This document shows positions 35,001 through 40,059 of a stretch of DNA of 64,000 nt, piece after piece; position 1 is the first letter of the stretch; every line of letters begins with the position of its first letter. The stretch comes from SXOA01 sp046593355. Lineage in GTDB: Bacteria > Planctomycetota > Planctomycetia > Pirellulales > Pirellulaceae. The notes beneath the pieces were generated by a model. The model saw only the letters and a program-made list of their open reading frames with translations. It was not told the DNA's origin and did no database searches. The translations under genes were made by a program, and so were the position numbers. Location of the stretch: NCBI GenBank assembly GCA_046593355.1, contig JBKJNY010000090.1, positions 1-64,000 of the forward strand, read 5' to 3'.

Positions 35001-35327
35001 GCTTGGCCCGGCGATCATCATCCCGACGTCGTTAGGGAAGGTATGGTTGAAATCATTGATCGAGAGGTTGGCATCGAGCACGGCAGCGCTGACCAGTGCA
35101 CCTCCGACGTTAATCGTGGAAGGAAAGGGGTTCGCAATCGTGGCGTCTGGAATGGTGATGAAGTCGCCACTGTTGTAGGTCGCCAGCACGCGGCGGTCCT
35201 CAAGGGACTCAAACCGCAGCTTACGTGCGCCAATCTGTTCGGCACGTTGCGGATTGAGCCAGCTCAAGAACGAACGGCGCTTTTGCTTCTGAGACGAGGG
35301 ACGGCGGCTCACGTTGCGGCTCTTCAC
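23016..35327 (-). CDS. Giant secreted repetitive protein with P-domain, RTX repeats and dockerins
   Basis: 4103 residues from a GTG with GAGGAG upstream. Order: a basic start; a LEPR-XLL-like motif (LRFESLEDRRVLA); a proprotein-convertase-type P-domain (~55-210, VVGNWNFWVQDFVGADVGSINGW); ~25 beta-repeat units with GNDxVNL-type loops; two adhesive Ca2+-binding RTX clusters (about 27.5 kb and 26.8 kb; GGAGNDILIGGAG); a PPC-type domain (~25.8-26.2 kb); Big-like domains; an FG-GAP-like region (DTNGNTTFD...DGNDDLG); two type I dockerin repeats (DVNNDGSISPVDALLVINEIN; DTDRDNVVSPHDVLLVINHLN); and a Gly-Glu tail ending RNRQAE. It is an extracellular adhesin or matrix protein by family. Two units at ~33.9 and 34.2 kb are near-identical over 309 bases. 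The long plus-strand frames opposite it are shadows of its composition. Confidence 0.9.
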   Translation of the reverse strand: MKSRNVSRRPSSQKQKRRSFLSWLNPQRAEQIGARKLRFESLEDRRVLATYNSGDFITIPDATIANPFPSTINVGGALVSAAVLDANLSINDFNHTFPNDVGMMIAGPSGANLVVFNQVGGGSDAVNADVTFDDEAGAGIPNPVVSGTYLPSGGNNSFSPPAPATTGAAAFTTFDGSNVVGNWNFWVQDFVGADVGSINGWSLNFTLGGNVVINAGAAANNGGLDTFRVYLSGGNLNVDVNASTVFSEPTAGITSLTLNGSNDIDVFQIETAPVATTLNGGLGADVFNLSNAAQVNGLDNLGATVIVNGGGDADTVNLNDQNANFNDAYTITSTTVSRPFFGGLTYGTIESLVLNAQNLLGTNGNNTINIDSTAAGVTTTINANDGNDIVNVGNAALATGLDLLPGPVVVNGGAGSDTVNLNDQSADFNDAYTITSTTVSRPFFGGLTYGTIESLVLHAQNLLGTNGNNTFNIVSTAGGVTTTVNANDGDDIFNITGGGLGAGSTNNLNGGAGDDTFNVTGQITASAVVNVDGDGNTAVGDSLNVNAGGGNVVLNGNGQVIITGTLNYTEIETVLLTNLNSLTVNGDQGALVNNQLALTRTAANRFRSLLDGGPAIFFDRPLSAATQFTFNGQTGDDTFTVDNASFSDLVNLRTAYNGNANSAVGTEASGPPGDTLVITGQETDGGIVARETYLVGATQDAGTWILDRDDSRGAGATGLANGDELFVSFTGLEPVDSDTPAAVFDVILPSGAGTNDDLTIDNVGSPLNGFASVRVLDNAGTFETFRFARKDTTRIMANLNSGGGVDTFRLNYTTAPATAGAASFTLETYGHIAPGVLGQPADDNGRDHWALIGTAATTINSLFGQGGSDRFNNFGGVTPVGTNSLDNLAGTINITGGETAADDDEIRLNDRLSAAIVGDLITLTSAAMTGAAPATINYAEIEDFLYQSTGNNDTVDILSTAAGTNYVLSGDGGADTFTVGNQTADFNANTFDGSLDTVLGTLTVLPDGFGVAGAPDTLNVDDSGTAALAGAAAITNVGSITPMNNAGLNITAVSTALTNFAPVTINYAHGAITADLANAANRLEFLNVRTSTGNDVVNVNDTTATVQTNVQAREGNDIVNINGGGLTAANIFNGFDGQDDFVVNVTAAITGTSVTVNGGDPATLAGGDTLTVNATAGNDAITASLTAIGVGQILGLGTTLDYTTIEQLTIDGQGGAANNVTVVDNTNVSYGTFLEALNGTVPNIGIVVSPDSATSANIVINTGPTVFAPNIRVQNISGDFTMNGDGNNSGDNDVITILGLSSTGLGSGAPFNEPTVADGSDTFDNSISDAGVSFSNATLGAMLATNFGTSGGGVTFTNTIIRGGNEAATGGDFFSLTIAPASQIDLFLRGNDPLPPVPPPPFVNGDVLFLAAAPGAPLNVSSNSDKPPIVTFTAGIGPTLSSDVSFIEMEWTLATPGNGVVNILGDNNTVGVVQNDYNRIIGRDVDSIGSPFPGADADGVNEFSLEIGVKSALGAPPAADDLSPPIFFTGVTRINALGGHADLAAPVPSGPFPYTPEAAPTGVDTLELTPYADNTPLGWGIETYFHEGDPITDGDLLIYNGVLGVSENIVIAPSAPEAGQLFVHNAATGTSIAVVNYLLNTNIIVNGSSPSGAAGDTDSLTLRGTAPANPGTSGRDLFDADLTRAGTPGNELVRVTDLVGGAPLYNLQSFSNFSSLNIQTLTGTDTVNLVNRAGTTVNIDGGDPISGDVLNVTVPVNARFTQGARATDGLIDNSGVGDINVTNMELVGISSATAASTLTIRGTDDNDTIAVGLVGITAAWINDGAVIRYNVANTNFTGVVVQGRFGNDAFSVTPHAGVAITVQGGDPTASDTVVVNGTGGADTINYSPTGIDAGTVQVNALGLVTLATVEHLTINGLGGTDALTHTTPAGSHFVTFTPGSAPDAGTIASRGAAAGTALVPLTFAHIGGNGSVSFLSGGAGAREDTLELSGTAGSDVFFVTGAADTVRITDALSGFVTTQLNTDGISELELRGLDGDDAFNLEAPLPYTVRIDGGNPSSGSDVANLSNASGAVGVAFTSFNTIVNGYGQGVVLLGVEILNANANARDVTITANTGSGAEVLSVTPTGVDAATARLLSSTPAIQGIPVINAAAIGALTVNLGAGSDRLQVHGTQAGEIINVTGTSVQVGALETVNYTNVDDLQVFGQAGNDIIDVTPSATTAIFVDGGDPIGSTAGDQIVLHPPGAFAVQTGPENDEGGLNAAGVQRVSWDHIEGVTLVGGPGVGPALIVGTNGDDDITIIARDASTHAGTDGVQDFTVSVNAGPAILYVNVATLFVDALAGDDDVVAREPAPNVAVWNVQVTIAGGPPAAATGAQGDVFELETPGTQTIIYTPLTIDTATVNDTTNTSLFSLVNTFTLAALGYTSSPGGIEQVIYQGLGGDTLTANGTALDDTFVYNPANGGDGSHASNAAPAFSFTGVTVLNVNGGAGLLGDNLTVNGTQGADIVTSPVVDSILLGGGQVNIGAGMDHVKLNTFDGNDIITLNLDLAGLKKVVDAGAGNDTVDLSASLDADIFGGIGDDTLIGTPLADNIFGGAGNDILIGGAGVDHEYGEDGNDRFGDLLLTGNGVADDAGADFMFGGDGIDQFIWEPGDGSDNISGGDDGSDILRFFGDAGANAFVLNPNAVAPTHMNTILGGANVDTHGVEQIIVSGLAGADTFTVADLTPTEVADLVLVVDAAAGSADAVTVNGRTVADNVAITVTGTRVNIAGLEYDVNIDGVSLADADTLTFNANGGNDTVLTADTLATLFSSAEVTVNGGDGDDFVSGFGTLNGEGGNDTLLGSLDAQTINGGTGNDTIRGGGGTDVMSGDAGDDTFLLDYDGLVDNYFGGDGYDTLVISGTPGNDVLTVNQFDATIQLFTNLNGFVEPNFLQTAGGVTTLERVRIEAGSGDDTVVVTAADVLGTDALVNSVLFDVDGGSANTRDRLSVQDNGTGDLVLYRQGTTSDSGSISVGPGNAEALETVFTNIERVDPIAGAGGAIRFFKLDTLEWNDNIANASYLGADETINVDPNIDPGLVSVPGFADLPADNDFFRIVAEKTGTLDIQVYFTQLATVPSGRPGLPNAGNLEVELYDVDGTLIVDGVLGGLDFGINDATDNERIRIPAVAGQTYYLRVLPNTTAINTYSITTINTAAPVPFDIELLDAPLNLATNPTTGAPGATAVGLSSDTGRSRFDDITFDNDPTILIRVPGVIQVGGLSFLDDIPANGNGATPGSPPDETILIPFVTSTVTNAPSAGFRVAVFVTENNTTDAVLAGYAQPILGRPGVFTFTFANDALAPDGSYFISSRVEMIDPTAPEQNQGFGELAVSLEAIVDTILPPASFGSPGVANDGLILSDDCPTPLINLTNIARPTFWGRAEADTVINLYLDSNNSGAFDLATDVFLGQTVATPFDGGDQYPNGYWEIESRLSLNDPSLITPIGVLPFDGPRLLFVTAEDVAGNITGSPTAVVQTTLQIVIDTQGPQVTDVDINNAGNLYDLFDPKPSTDGPTPLVNSIVISLRDLPPRIAGTLYNAIEPGSVVPGNFSVVGDYNGIIPISSIILVNNAPVAGSSATATIQLVFARPLPDDRFTLTIDDGVTDPLCNALNGESNASEPQENPLFPSGDNRPGGDFVARFTVDTRPEVGTWGAGSAWIDTNGNTTFDQDNADFTNRDITYYMGYTSDNLFAGNFVKAAGGVADGFDKLAAYGRVGTQWRWLVDVDNDGVITPGVDIAVVDPAGINGLPVAGNFDGNAANGDEVGVFTGTTWYFDTNHDFKVDLASAVAWSQNGYPVVGNYDGVAGDDLATYRDNTFFIDFGRNGSIDRTFRFGFPTPNNRPVSADMDQDGNDDLGLFVPNRAGVSPDEDAEWYILVSGGSRLVDRIHADPIDGVPVIDYKPVPFGNDIYIQYGDQFGLPILGNFDPPVTPGGSTSTSYPSSNPSNPLDVNNDGSISPVDALLVINEINANGSHALETAGFHTAPFIDTDRDNVVSPHDVLLVINHLNAQQSGGAGAEGEGEGEAFAPASAHDEIFGEFGAIAPVASSIDGGIISLLADEQVRAKRNRQAE
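33901..34519. repeat. 309-bp internal tandem repeat in the giant gene
   Basis: The segment starting at 33901 (GTGCTGACAATGTTGAAAGT) recurs 309 bases later at 34210 with only scattered changes, equal to 103 codons. A degenerate third unit follows. The stretch TTCCCAGCAAGTTCTGGGC and TCAACCCRCCGAAGAAGGGA are shared exactly or nearly so. Confidence 0.85.
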
Positions 35328-35334
35328 GGTGGAA

Positions 35335-35340
35335 CTCCTC
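35335..35340 (-). promoter_or_regulatory. Ribosome site fixing a GTG start
   Basis: GAGGAG on the minus strand, seven bases before a GTG at 35327. The frame extends five codons upstream to a TTG, but this site favours the GTG. Confidence 0.6.
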
Positions 35341-35619
35341 AAGTGCGGGACATTGGCGGGAATCGCCAGTCGAAATGTATTGAATACGAATGATGCAGCG
35401 CCGAATTACCCGCAAAACCGTTAAAGGCGGTAAATCGGCAAGCTGGGTAAGATGGTAATACCGGCAAATCGGCTAAGTCAAGCAGCCAGGGGCCAGAATC
35501 ACCATTTTTTTTCTAGCGTATACCCATTCCTGCGGAATTCCAGGGAAATCGGGCTGTGGGGCGTGCTCCGAAAATCCAAGCCCGGAGACGTTCGGGCCCA
35601 GAAATGGCCAAGAAATAAA

Positions 35620-35647
35620 GCCGGGCAGGTGAAGACACCTGCCCGGC
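35620..35647 (-). terminator. Strong terminator of the outer-membrane barrel gene
   Basis: A perfect 12-bp stem GCCGGGCAGGTG / CACCTGCCCGGC with an AAGA loop, followed on the minus strand by TTTATTTCTTGG. It lies 31 bases after the stop. Confidence 0.88.
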
Positions 35648-35678
35648 GGGCAATACTCGGGTTCAAATCAGGTGGCGG

Positions 35679-36854
35679 TTACCAGCGAACTTCGATGCGG
35701 GAAACCAGGCCATCGAAGGACATGAAGGCGTTGAAGTTGTCCGACGGGTCGGCAAAGTTGTTGTGCTGAACGGCGTTGATCCATTCGTTGGTGCGGGTCA
35801 CGTTGTACCAGACGTTGTACGTGTAACCGATGCTCAGCCGCACGGTGCCGCATTCGTTCTGCCAGCCGGCACCGAGCTCCAGGTCGTAGATGGTGACCAG
35901 GCGGCCGGCTTTCCAGGTGGTGCTGACGATGCTGGGATCAAAGCTGCTGCCTTGGTCGTAGCGAGCTTTTGTTTCGCCGCCCAGCAAGCTGAGGAACGTC
36001 TTGCCGTAGACGAAGAGGTTGCGGCATTCGTTATACCGTTCGCCATCGAGACCGGCCTTGAGGCCGGTGCCGTAGAAGTTGACGCTGGTATCGACGAATT
36101 CCGTGCCGTTGGCGGCGAAGTCGGCCCGGAAGTTCTGCTGCAACTGGCCGTAGCGGATGCCGAGCGTGTAGCCGAGCTGATAATCGCAGCAGTAGGCGAA
36201 CAGGCTGTGGTAATCCACATCAATGGTCTTGAAGCGGATCCCGTAGTCGGCAAAACCGTCGAGGAAGTCGGACGCAACATTGAAGGTGCCGGGGTGGGTG
36301 ACCAGCGGCCGCAAGACGTTCGGGGCGGTCGCCGTGAGTGCGTCGTGCGTGTTGCCCTGAAATTCCGTGTAGGTGAGGCCGATGGTGCTGGCTTCGTTGA
36401 GGATGCGGCCGAAGCCGATGCGGTAGCCGGGCTGGAAGTCGAGGTCGGCGACGCCGACGCGGCCGACCTGCACGGGCGGACTAATGAGCGGGTCGGTGTC
36501 GGTAGCGCCGTCAATCGCCACGGCCCAGGCAACTTCCGAATCGCGGGCCCGCAGAGCGAGGAATTCCGCGAAGCCGAACCATTTTTTGCAGCCGTAGCCG
36601 GGTTCGCAGTCCGGCTCGCCGTAGCTGGCCAGGGTCTGCTGCGGCGAAGGTGCCGTGGCCATCGGCGCCTGTGTTTCCGGGCCGTAGCCCACCGGCATAC
36701 CCATGCCCGGCATCCCCATACCAGGCATTCCGCCTGGTGAAGGATAGCCGCCGTATGCCGGGCCAGGGCCAGGCCCATACTGGGCCTGAACGGTCGGAGT
36801 TAACCCCAATGCCGCGGCCATCAAAGCCGCAAATACAAACAGACTTGTTTTCAT
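35679..36854 (-). CDS. Lpg1974-type outer-membrane beta-barrel protein
   Basis: 391 residues with a signal peptide to ~25 (TPTVQAQ). A Gly/Pro/Met-rich low-complexity segment follows (~26-70, PGGMPGMGMPGMGMPVGYGP), then a barrel with alternating strands. The strand region around DYGIRFKTIDVDYHSLFAYCCDYQLGYTLGIRY resembles the pore-forming Lpg1974 family, and the protein ends with an aromatic beta-signal (SRIEVRW) as expected of an outer-membrane porin. The cysteines CEPGYGCKKWFG could form a disulfide or bind metal. It has its own terminator. Family name is from motif memory, so BBP7-like is the alternative. Confidence 0.8.
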   Translation of the reverse strand: MKTSLFVFAALMAAALGLTPTVQAQYGPGPGPAYGGYPSPGGMPGMGMPGMGMPVGYGPETQAPMATAPSPQQTLASYGEPDCEPGYGCKKWFGFAEFLALRARDSEVAWAVAIDGATDTDPLISPPVQVGRVGVADLDFQPGYRIGFGRILNEASTIGLTYTEFQGNTHDALTATAPNVLRPLVTHPGTFNVASDFLDGFADYGIRFKTIDVDYHSLFAYCCDYQLGYTLGIRYGQLQQNFRADFAANGTEFVDTSVNFYGTGLKAGLDGERYNECRNLFVYGKTFLSLLGGETKARYDQGSSFDPSIVSTTWKAGRLVTIYDLELGAGWQNECGTVRLSIGYTYNVWYNVTRTNEWINAVQHNNFADPSDNFNAFMSFDGLVSRIEVRW

Positions 36855-36993
36855 GGAAAAATCCCCCCGAGTGTAAATGCCTGAATATTGGAATCGACCC
36901 GCAAGCGCGGAAAATCAAGAGGGATTGGAAAAACCGGAAGAGATTGCCGAAATTGCCGGGCCGAAGGCGGGGTAGGCTTCTAGCTGCCCGCAG

Positions 36994-37048
36994 AGTACTC
37001 CTCAGGCGCCGCGTGAGGAAATTCATCTCGCGGAGCGAGATGAGTACT
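36994..37048. repeat. Double-hairpin palindromic element after the HtrA-paralogue cluster
   Basis: AGTACTCCTCAGGCGCCGCG-TGAGG, then AAATT, then CATCTCGCGGAGCGAGATG-AGTACT. The architecture (AGTA ends, two hairpins, AT-rich spacer) matches the elements at 13246, 41845 and 53891 although the hairpin sequences differ. It lies 11 bases after the last gene of the MoxR operon and may terminate it. Confidence 0.75.
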
Positions 37049-37059
37049 ATTCTTGGCCG

Positions 37060-39033
37060 CTAAATGCGGTCCAGTGCGTCGATCCAGCGGGCCAGCTCGA
37101 CGATTTCGGCGTCATTCAAGTCCCGGAGGGAATCTCCTAAGGACTTACTGGTCACGGGATACTTCATCGCCTTCAGCCGCTCGCTAGCAGTCTTGATACC
37201 GGCAGCGGCAGGGGACTTGTCGGCACTGGCAAGAAAAAATGCCAGGCGGATCAGCGGGTCATTCTCGGGAACGGCGCTGCGAGCCGTGGGAGCGGCATCG
37301 ACCGCGACGATGGCCCGGATGCGATCCGTGTTGACCAGTCCGAGGGAAAATGCCAGCGAGCCGGAAGTCTGATAGCCGTAGACCACGATGCGCGAGCGAT
37401 CGACGTTGTAATGCGCGAGGAGATCGTCGAGCGACTTGCGGACGAAAGGGGCTTCGGCCGGCTCCCACTTGCTGGGGTCCAGGGCTTGCGGCGCTAGCAC
37501 AATCAAGTGGTGCTTCTCGCAGGCTATTTTCCAGCGAGCGGCGAGCGCGGCCCGGTCCACGCCGCCACTTCCGTGCAGCCAGACGACCACGCCGTGCGGC
37601 ACATCGGGATGGTAGGTTTCCGGCACGTAGGCCACGCAATTGTTCTTCTCCTCCGCAAGCTTGATTTCCACGAGGCCGGTTGCCGGCTTCGCCTCGGGGG
37701 CTTTCTGCTCTTTGGACGTCGCGGCAGGCAGGTCGGCGGGCATCTCCGTCGGCAAGGCGGCGGCTAAGGAGATTTCGAGCTTCAGCGATTCAGTGCCGCG
37801 CTGAATTTCAAATGGGATCTTTTGCCCAGGCGGAGAAATGGCGAAGAGATCTCGAAACGAGTTGGCGTCGGCCAGCATGACTGGAGCCGCCCCCATCTTC
37901 ACGATTCGGTCGCCTGGTTTCAGGCCGGACTTCTCGGCCGGGCTGCCGGGATAGACATAGCGGACCAGGACGCCAGGCTGCTTGTCGTCGCGAATGGGCA
38001 GGATGCCGAGGAAAGGATGCTGATAGGGGTCCATCTTGTCGATCAATTCGACGGATACTTCGATCCGCTGGCTGCCGCGGCGGACGACGACCTTGACCTT
38101 GTCGCCGGCATAATGGGCACCGATTAGATGTTTGAGCTGCGCTTGGCGTTTCACCGGAGCGCCGTCAATCTCGACGACTTCGTCGCCGGTCTTGATCCCG
38201 GCTTTGCCCGCGGGACCGTCGGCGCGGGACGCCGCGACTTCGGCGGGGAGGGAATAGATGTCCCCCTTTTTCAGCGAGATGCCGAGCAGGCCGGGCTTCA
38301 GGTCCTGGCCCCCCTTCAGCGTTTCCAAGCGGGAATTGATATCGACAAGCGGCACCGCGAAGCCGATTCCCGAGTCATACCATTCCGAGCCGGCCAGCTC
38401 GCTTTCCTGCCCTTGCGGAGAAAGGGGAACGAGCACGCCAATCACGCGGCCGCGGAGATCGATCAGCGGGCCGCCGTAATTGGTGGGGGAGACTTTGGCA
38501 TCGGTCTGGATCGCGCGGCCCCAGATGCGGTTGAGCGCGCTGAGCACGCCGACCGACAAGCTGGGCCCGCTCGTATCGAACGTCCGGCCCATCGCAATCG
38601 CCGACTGGCCCACCGCCATCTCATTGCGCGGAGCGGCCAGGGGAACGGGCAGCTTTTCTTCGGTGGCCACCTTGAGCAACACCAACATGCGGGCCTGGTC
38701 CCGAGCCACGATCTTGGCGGTGGCCCGTTTGCCGCTGGGAAGCGTCACTAGGATCGACGACGGCTGCTGGATGAAATTGACGGCGCTGGAAATGACATAG
38801 CCGTCTTCAGCCACGACCAATCCCGTGGTCGGACCGGTGCCGGCGAGAGCCTTCCCCACCCGCTCCAATCCGCCCACCGTTTCAATCCGCACGACGCTGG
38901 GCGCAACCGCATCAGCCGCGGCGCGGATGGCTTGCTCTTCGAGCTCCGCCGAATCGATCTGGGCAAGTGTTAAGCGCGACTGGCAGACAAGCGCGACAAC
39001 GACGATGGTGGTAGCTATGAAAAGGAAACGCAT
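37060..39033 (-). CDS. HtrA-like protein with lost catalytic triad, two PDZ domains and an alpha/beta-hydrolase-like tail
   Basis: 657 residues with a signal peptide (~1-24). The trypsin-like fold (~30-230) is recognisable, but the triad is replaced: V85 for His (GYVISSAVNF, normally TNxHVV), M116 for Asp (RDQARMLVLLKV), Y186 for Ser (SPTNYGGPL, normally GNSGGPL). Two PDZ domains follow (~245-335, ~345-430). A C-terminal domain (~460-657) has VVVWLHGSGG and VVYGYQTSGS, an esterase-like fold in which Gln sits where the nucleophile Ser is expected. The product is probably a secreted binding or scaffold protein rather than an enzyme. Last gene of the operon, 12 bases after its paralogue. Confidence 0.82.
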   Translation of the reverse strand: MRFLFIATTIVVVALVCQSRLTLAQIDSAELEEQAIRAAADAVAPSVVRIETVGGLERVGKALAGTGPTTGLVVAEDGYVISSAVNFIQQPSSILVTLPSGKRATAKIVARDQARMLVLLKVATEEKLPVPLAAPRNEMAVGQSAIAMGRTFDTSGPSLSVGVLSALNRIWGRAIQTDAKVSPTNYGGPLIDLRGRVIGVLVPLSPQGQESELAGSEWYDSGIGFAVPLVDINSRLETLKGGQDLKPGLLGISLKKGDIYSLPAEVAASRADGPAGKAGIKTGDEVVEIDGAPVKRQAQLKHLIGAHYAGDKVKVVVRRGSQRIEVSVELIDKMDPYQHPFLGILPIRDDKQPGVLVRYVYPGSPAEKSGLKPGDRIVKMGAAPVMLADANSFRDLFAISPPGQKIPFEIQRGTESLKLEISLAAALPTEMPADLPAATSKEQKAPEAKPATGLVEIKLAEEKNNCVAYVPETYHPDVPHGVVVWLHGSGGVDRAALAARWKIACEKHHLIVLAPQALDPSKWEPAEAPFVRKSLDDLLAHYNVDRSRIVVYGYQTSGSLAFSLGLVNTDRIRAIVAVDAAPTARSAVPENDPLIRLAFFLASADKSPAAAGIKTASERLKAMKYPVTSKSLGDSLRDLNDAEIVELARWIDALDRI

Positions 39034-39045
39034 CGAGAGTATCCG

Positions 39046-40059
39046 TCAATCTTCGTGCCGGAGAGTGATTTCGAGCAGCTCCTGGCCGCGCTGAATCGTC
39101 AGCCGGACTTCGTCCAGACGGTCCATGAAGGACAACTCGTCATGAACGAGCTTGCAGGACTGCACGATGCGGCCGTTGATGAACAGGATCAGGTCGTCCG
39201 CCCTAATCCCCGCCTTCGCCGCGGGAGAATCGGTTCGTACCCCTTCCACAAACGGCGGCGTCCGTTCCAGAAAATCCGGCACGAGCTGGACGCCGAGCAG
39301 CGCGAGCGAAGCCGCCTCCTTGGGCTTCTTGGCATTTTCCTCACGGGCCGGCGGGCGGGATTTGCCGGCGCGGATGTCGTCGATGGCCTGGGGCAGTTCG
39401 CTGACGGGTAAGGCATAGTTGAGAAGCGTGTTGGTGTGAGCGTTCCGCAGTTCCTTGCCGAGAATCCCCGCCAGGCGGCCGCGGCGGTCGGTGAGGGCTC
39501 CGCCAGGCGCTCCGGGATTGTTCGTCATGGCATCGAGCACGTAGACCGGTCCGCGATAGACCGTTTCATAAGCCCCGCTGCGGGCAGCCAGGTCTGTTTT
39601 GGCCGTGACAATGCCATGCAGCACGCTGCTCGGCTCGTTGCCGGTGGCGATGCCATAGAGGTTATTGAAGGCCAGGACTCGGGCCCCGGCATCGAGCGTT
39701 ACCGCTTCGTCCAAATTGAAATGCGGAAAGTCCGTCCCGTCCATCTTGAGCACCGCAATTTCCAGTCGCGGGTCCATGCCCACGAGCTGCGCTTCCAGCT
39801 TGCGGCCGTCATTCAGGGAGACGGTGATGACATCGGAATCCAGGACGTAGCTCCAAACCGTCAAGATGTGCCCTTCATCGCTGATCACAAAACCGCTTTG
39901 ATAGGCTTCCAGGCCTCGCAGGCCGCCGGCACCGTAAATCTTGACCGTCTTGGGCTCGGTTTGATCAACCACGTCCGCCATAGAGTCCTGTCCCAAAACA
40001 CCGCCGCGGACGGCGACGGAGAGCATCAGGCAAACGGCAGCAGCGCGAACGGAGATCAC
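39046..40059 (-). CDS. HtrA-like protein with lost catalytic triad and one PDZ domain
   Basis: 337 residues from a GTG overlapping the preceding stop by four bases, with GGAGG seven bases upstream. Signal peptide ~1-24. The chymotrypsin-type fold is kept but the triad is S70 (for His; GHILTVWSYVLD), E100 (for Asp; DPRLEIAVLK) and P185 (for Ser; NPGAPGGAL). A PDZ domain occupies ~255-335 (GVRTDSPAAKAGIRADDLILFINGR). It must act without proteolysis. It is a different loss pattern from the neighbour at 37060, so the two lost activity separately or diverged long ago. Confidence 0.82.
   Translation of the reverse strand: MISVRAAAVCLMLSVAVRGGVLGQDSMADVVDQTEPKTVKIYGAGGLRGLEAYQSGFVISDEGHILTVWSYVLDSDVITVSLNDGRKLEAQLVGMDPRLEIAVLKMDGTDFPHFNLDEAVTLDAGARVLAFNNLYGIATGNEPSSVLHGIVTAKTDLAARSGAYETVYRGPVYVLDAMTNNPGAPGGALTDRRGRLAGILGKELRNAHTNTLLNYALPVSELPQAIDDIRAGKSRPPAREENAKKPKEAASLALLGVQLVPDFLERTPPFVEGVRTDSPAAKAGIRADDLILFINGRIVQSCKLVHDELSFMDRLDEVRLTIQRGQELLEITLRHED

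Larger units (their letters stand above)
35328..35678. other. Upstream region of the giant gene and 3' flank of the barrel gene
   Basis: 351 bases. It holds a ribosome site, the presumed promoter of the giant gene, near-repeats of GGTAAATCGGCAA / GGCAAATCGGCTA around 35430-35475, and the terminator of the outer-membrane barrel gene. No ORF. Confidence 0.5.

Noticed and set aside
23016..35327. Giant ORF as an assembly artefact or frameshifted genes
   Set aside because: The frame is continuous with coherent domains from a LEPR-like start to a dockerin end, a ribosome site and a terminator.
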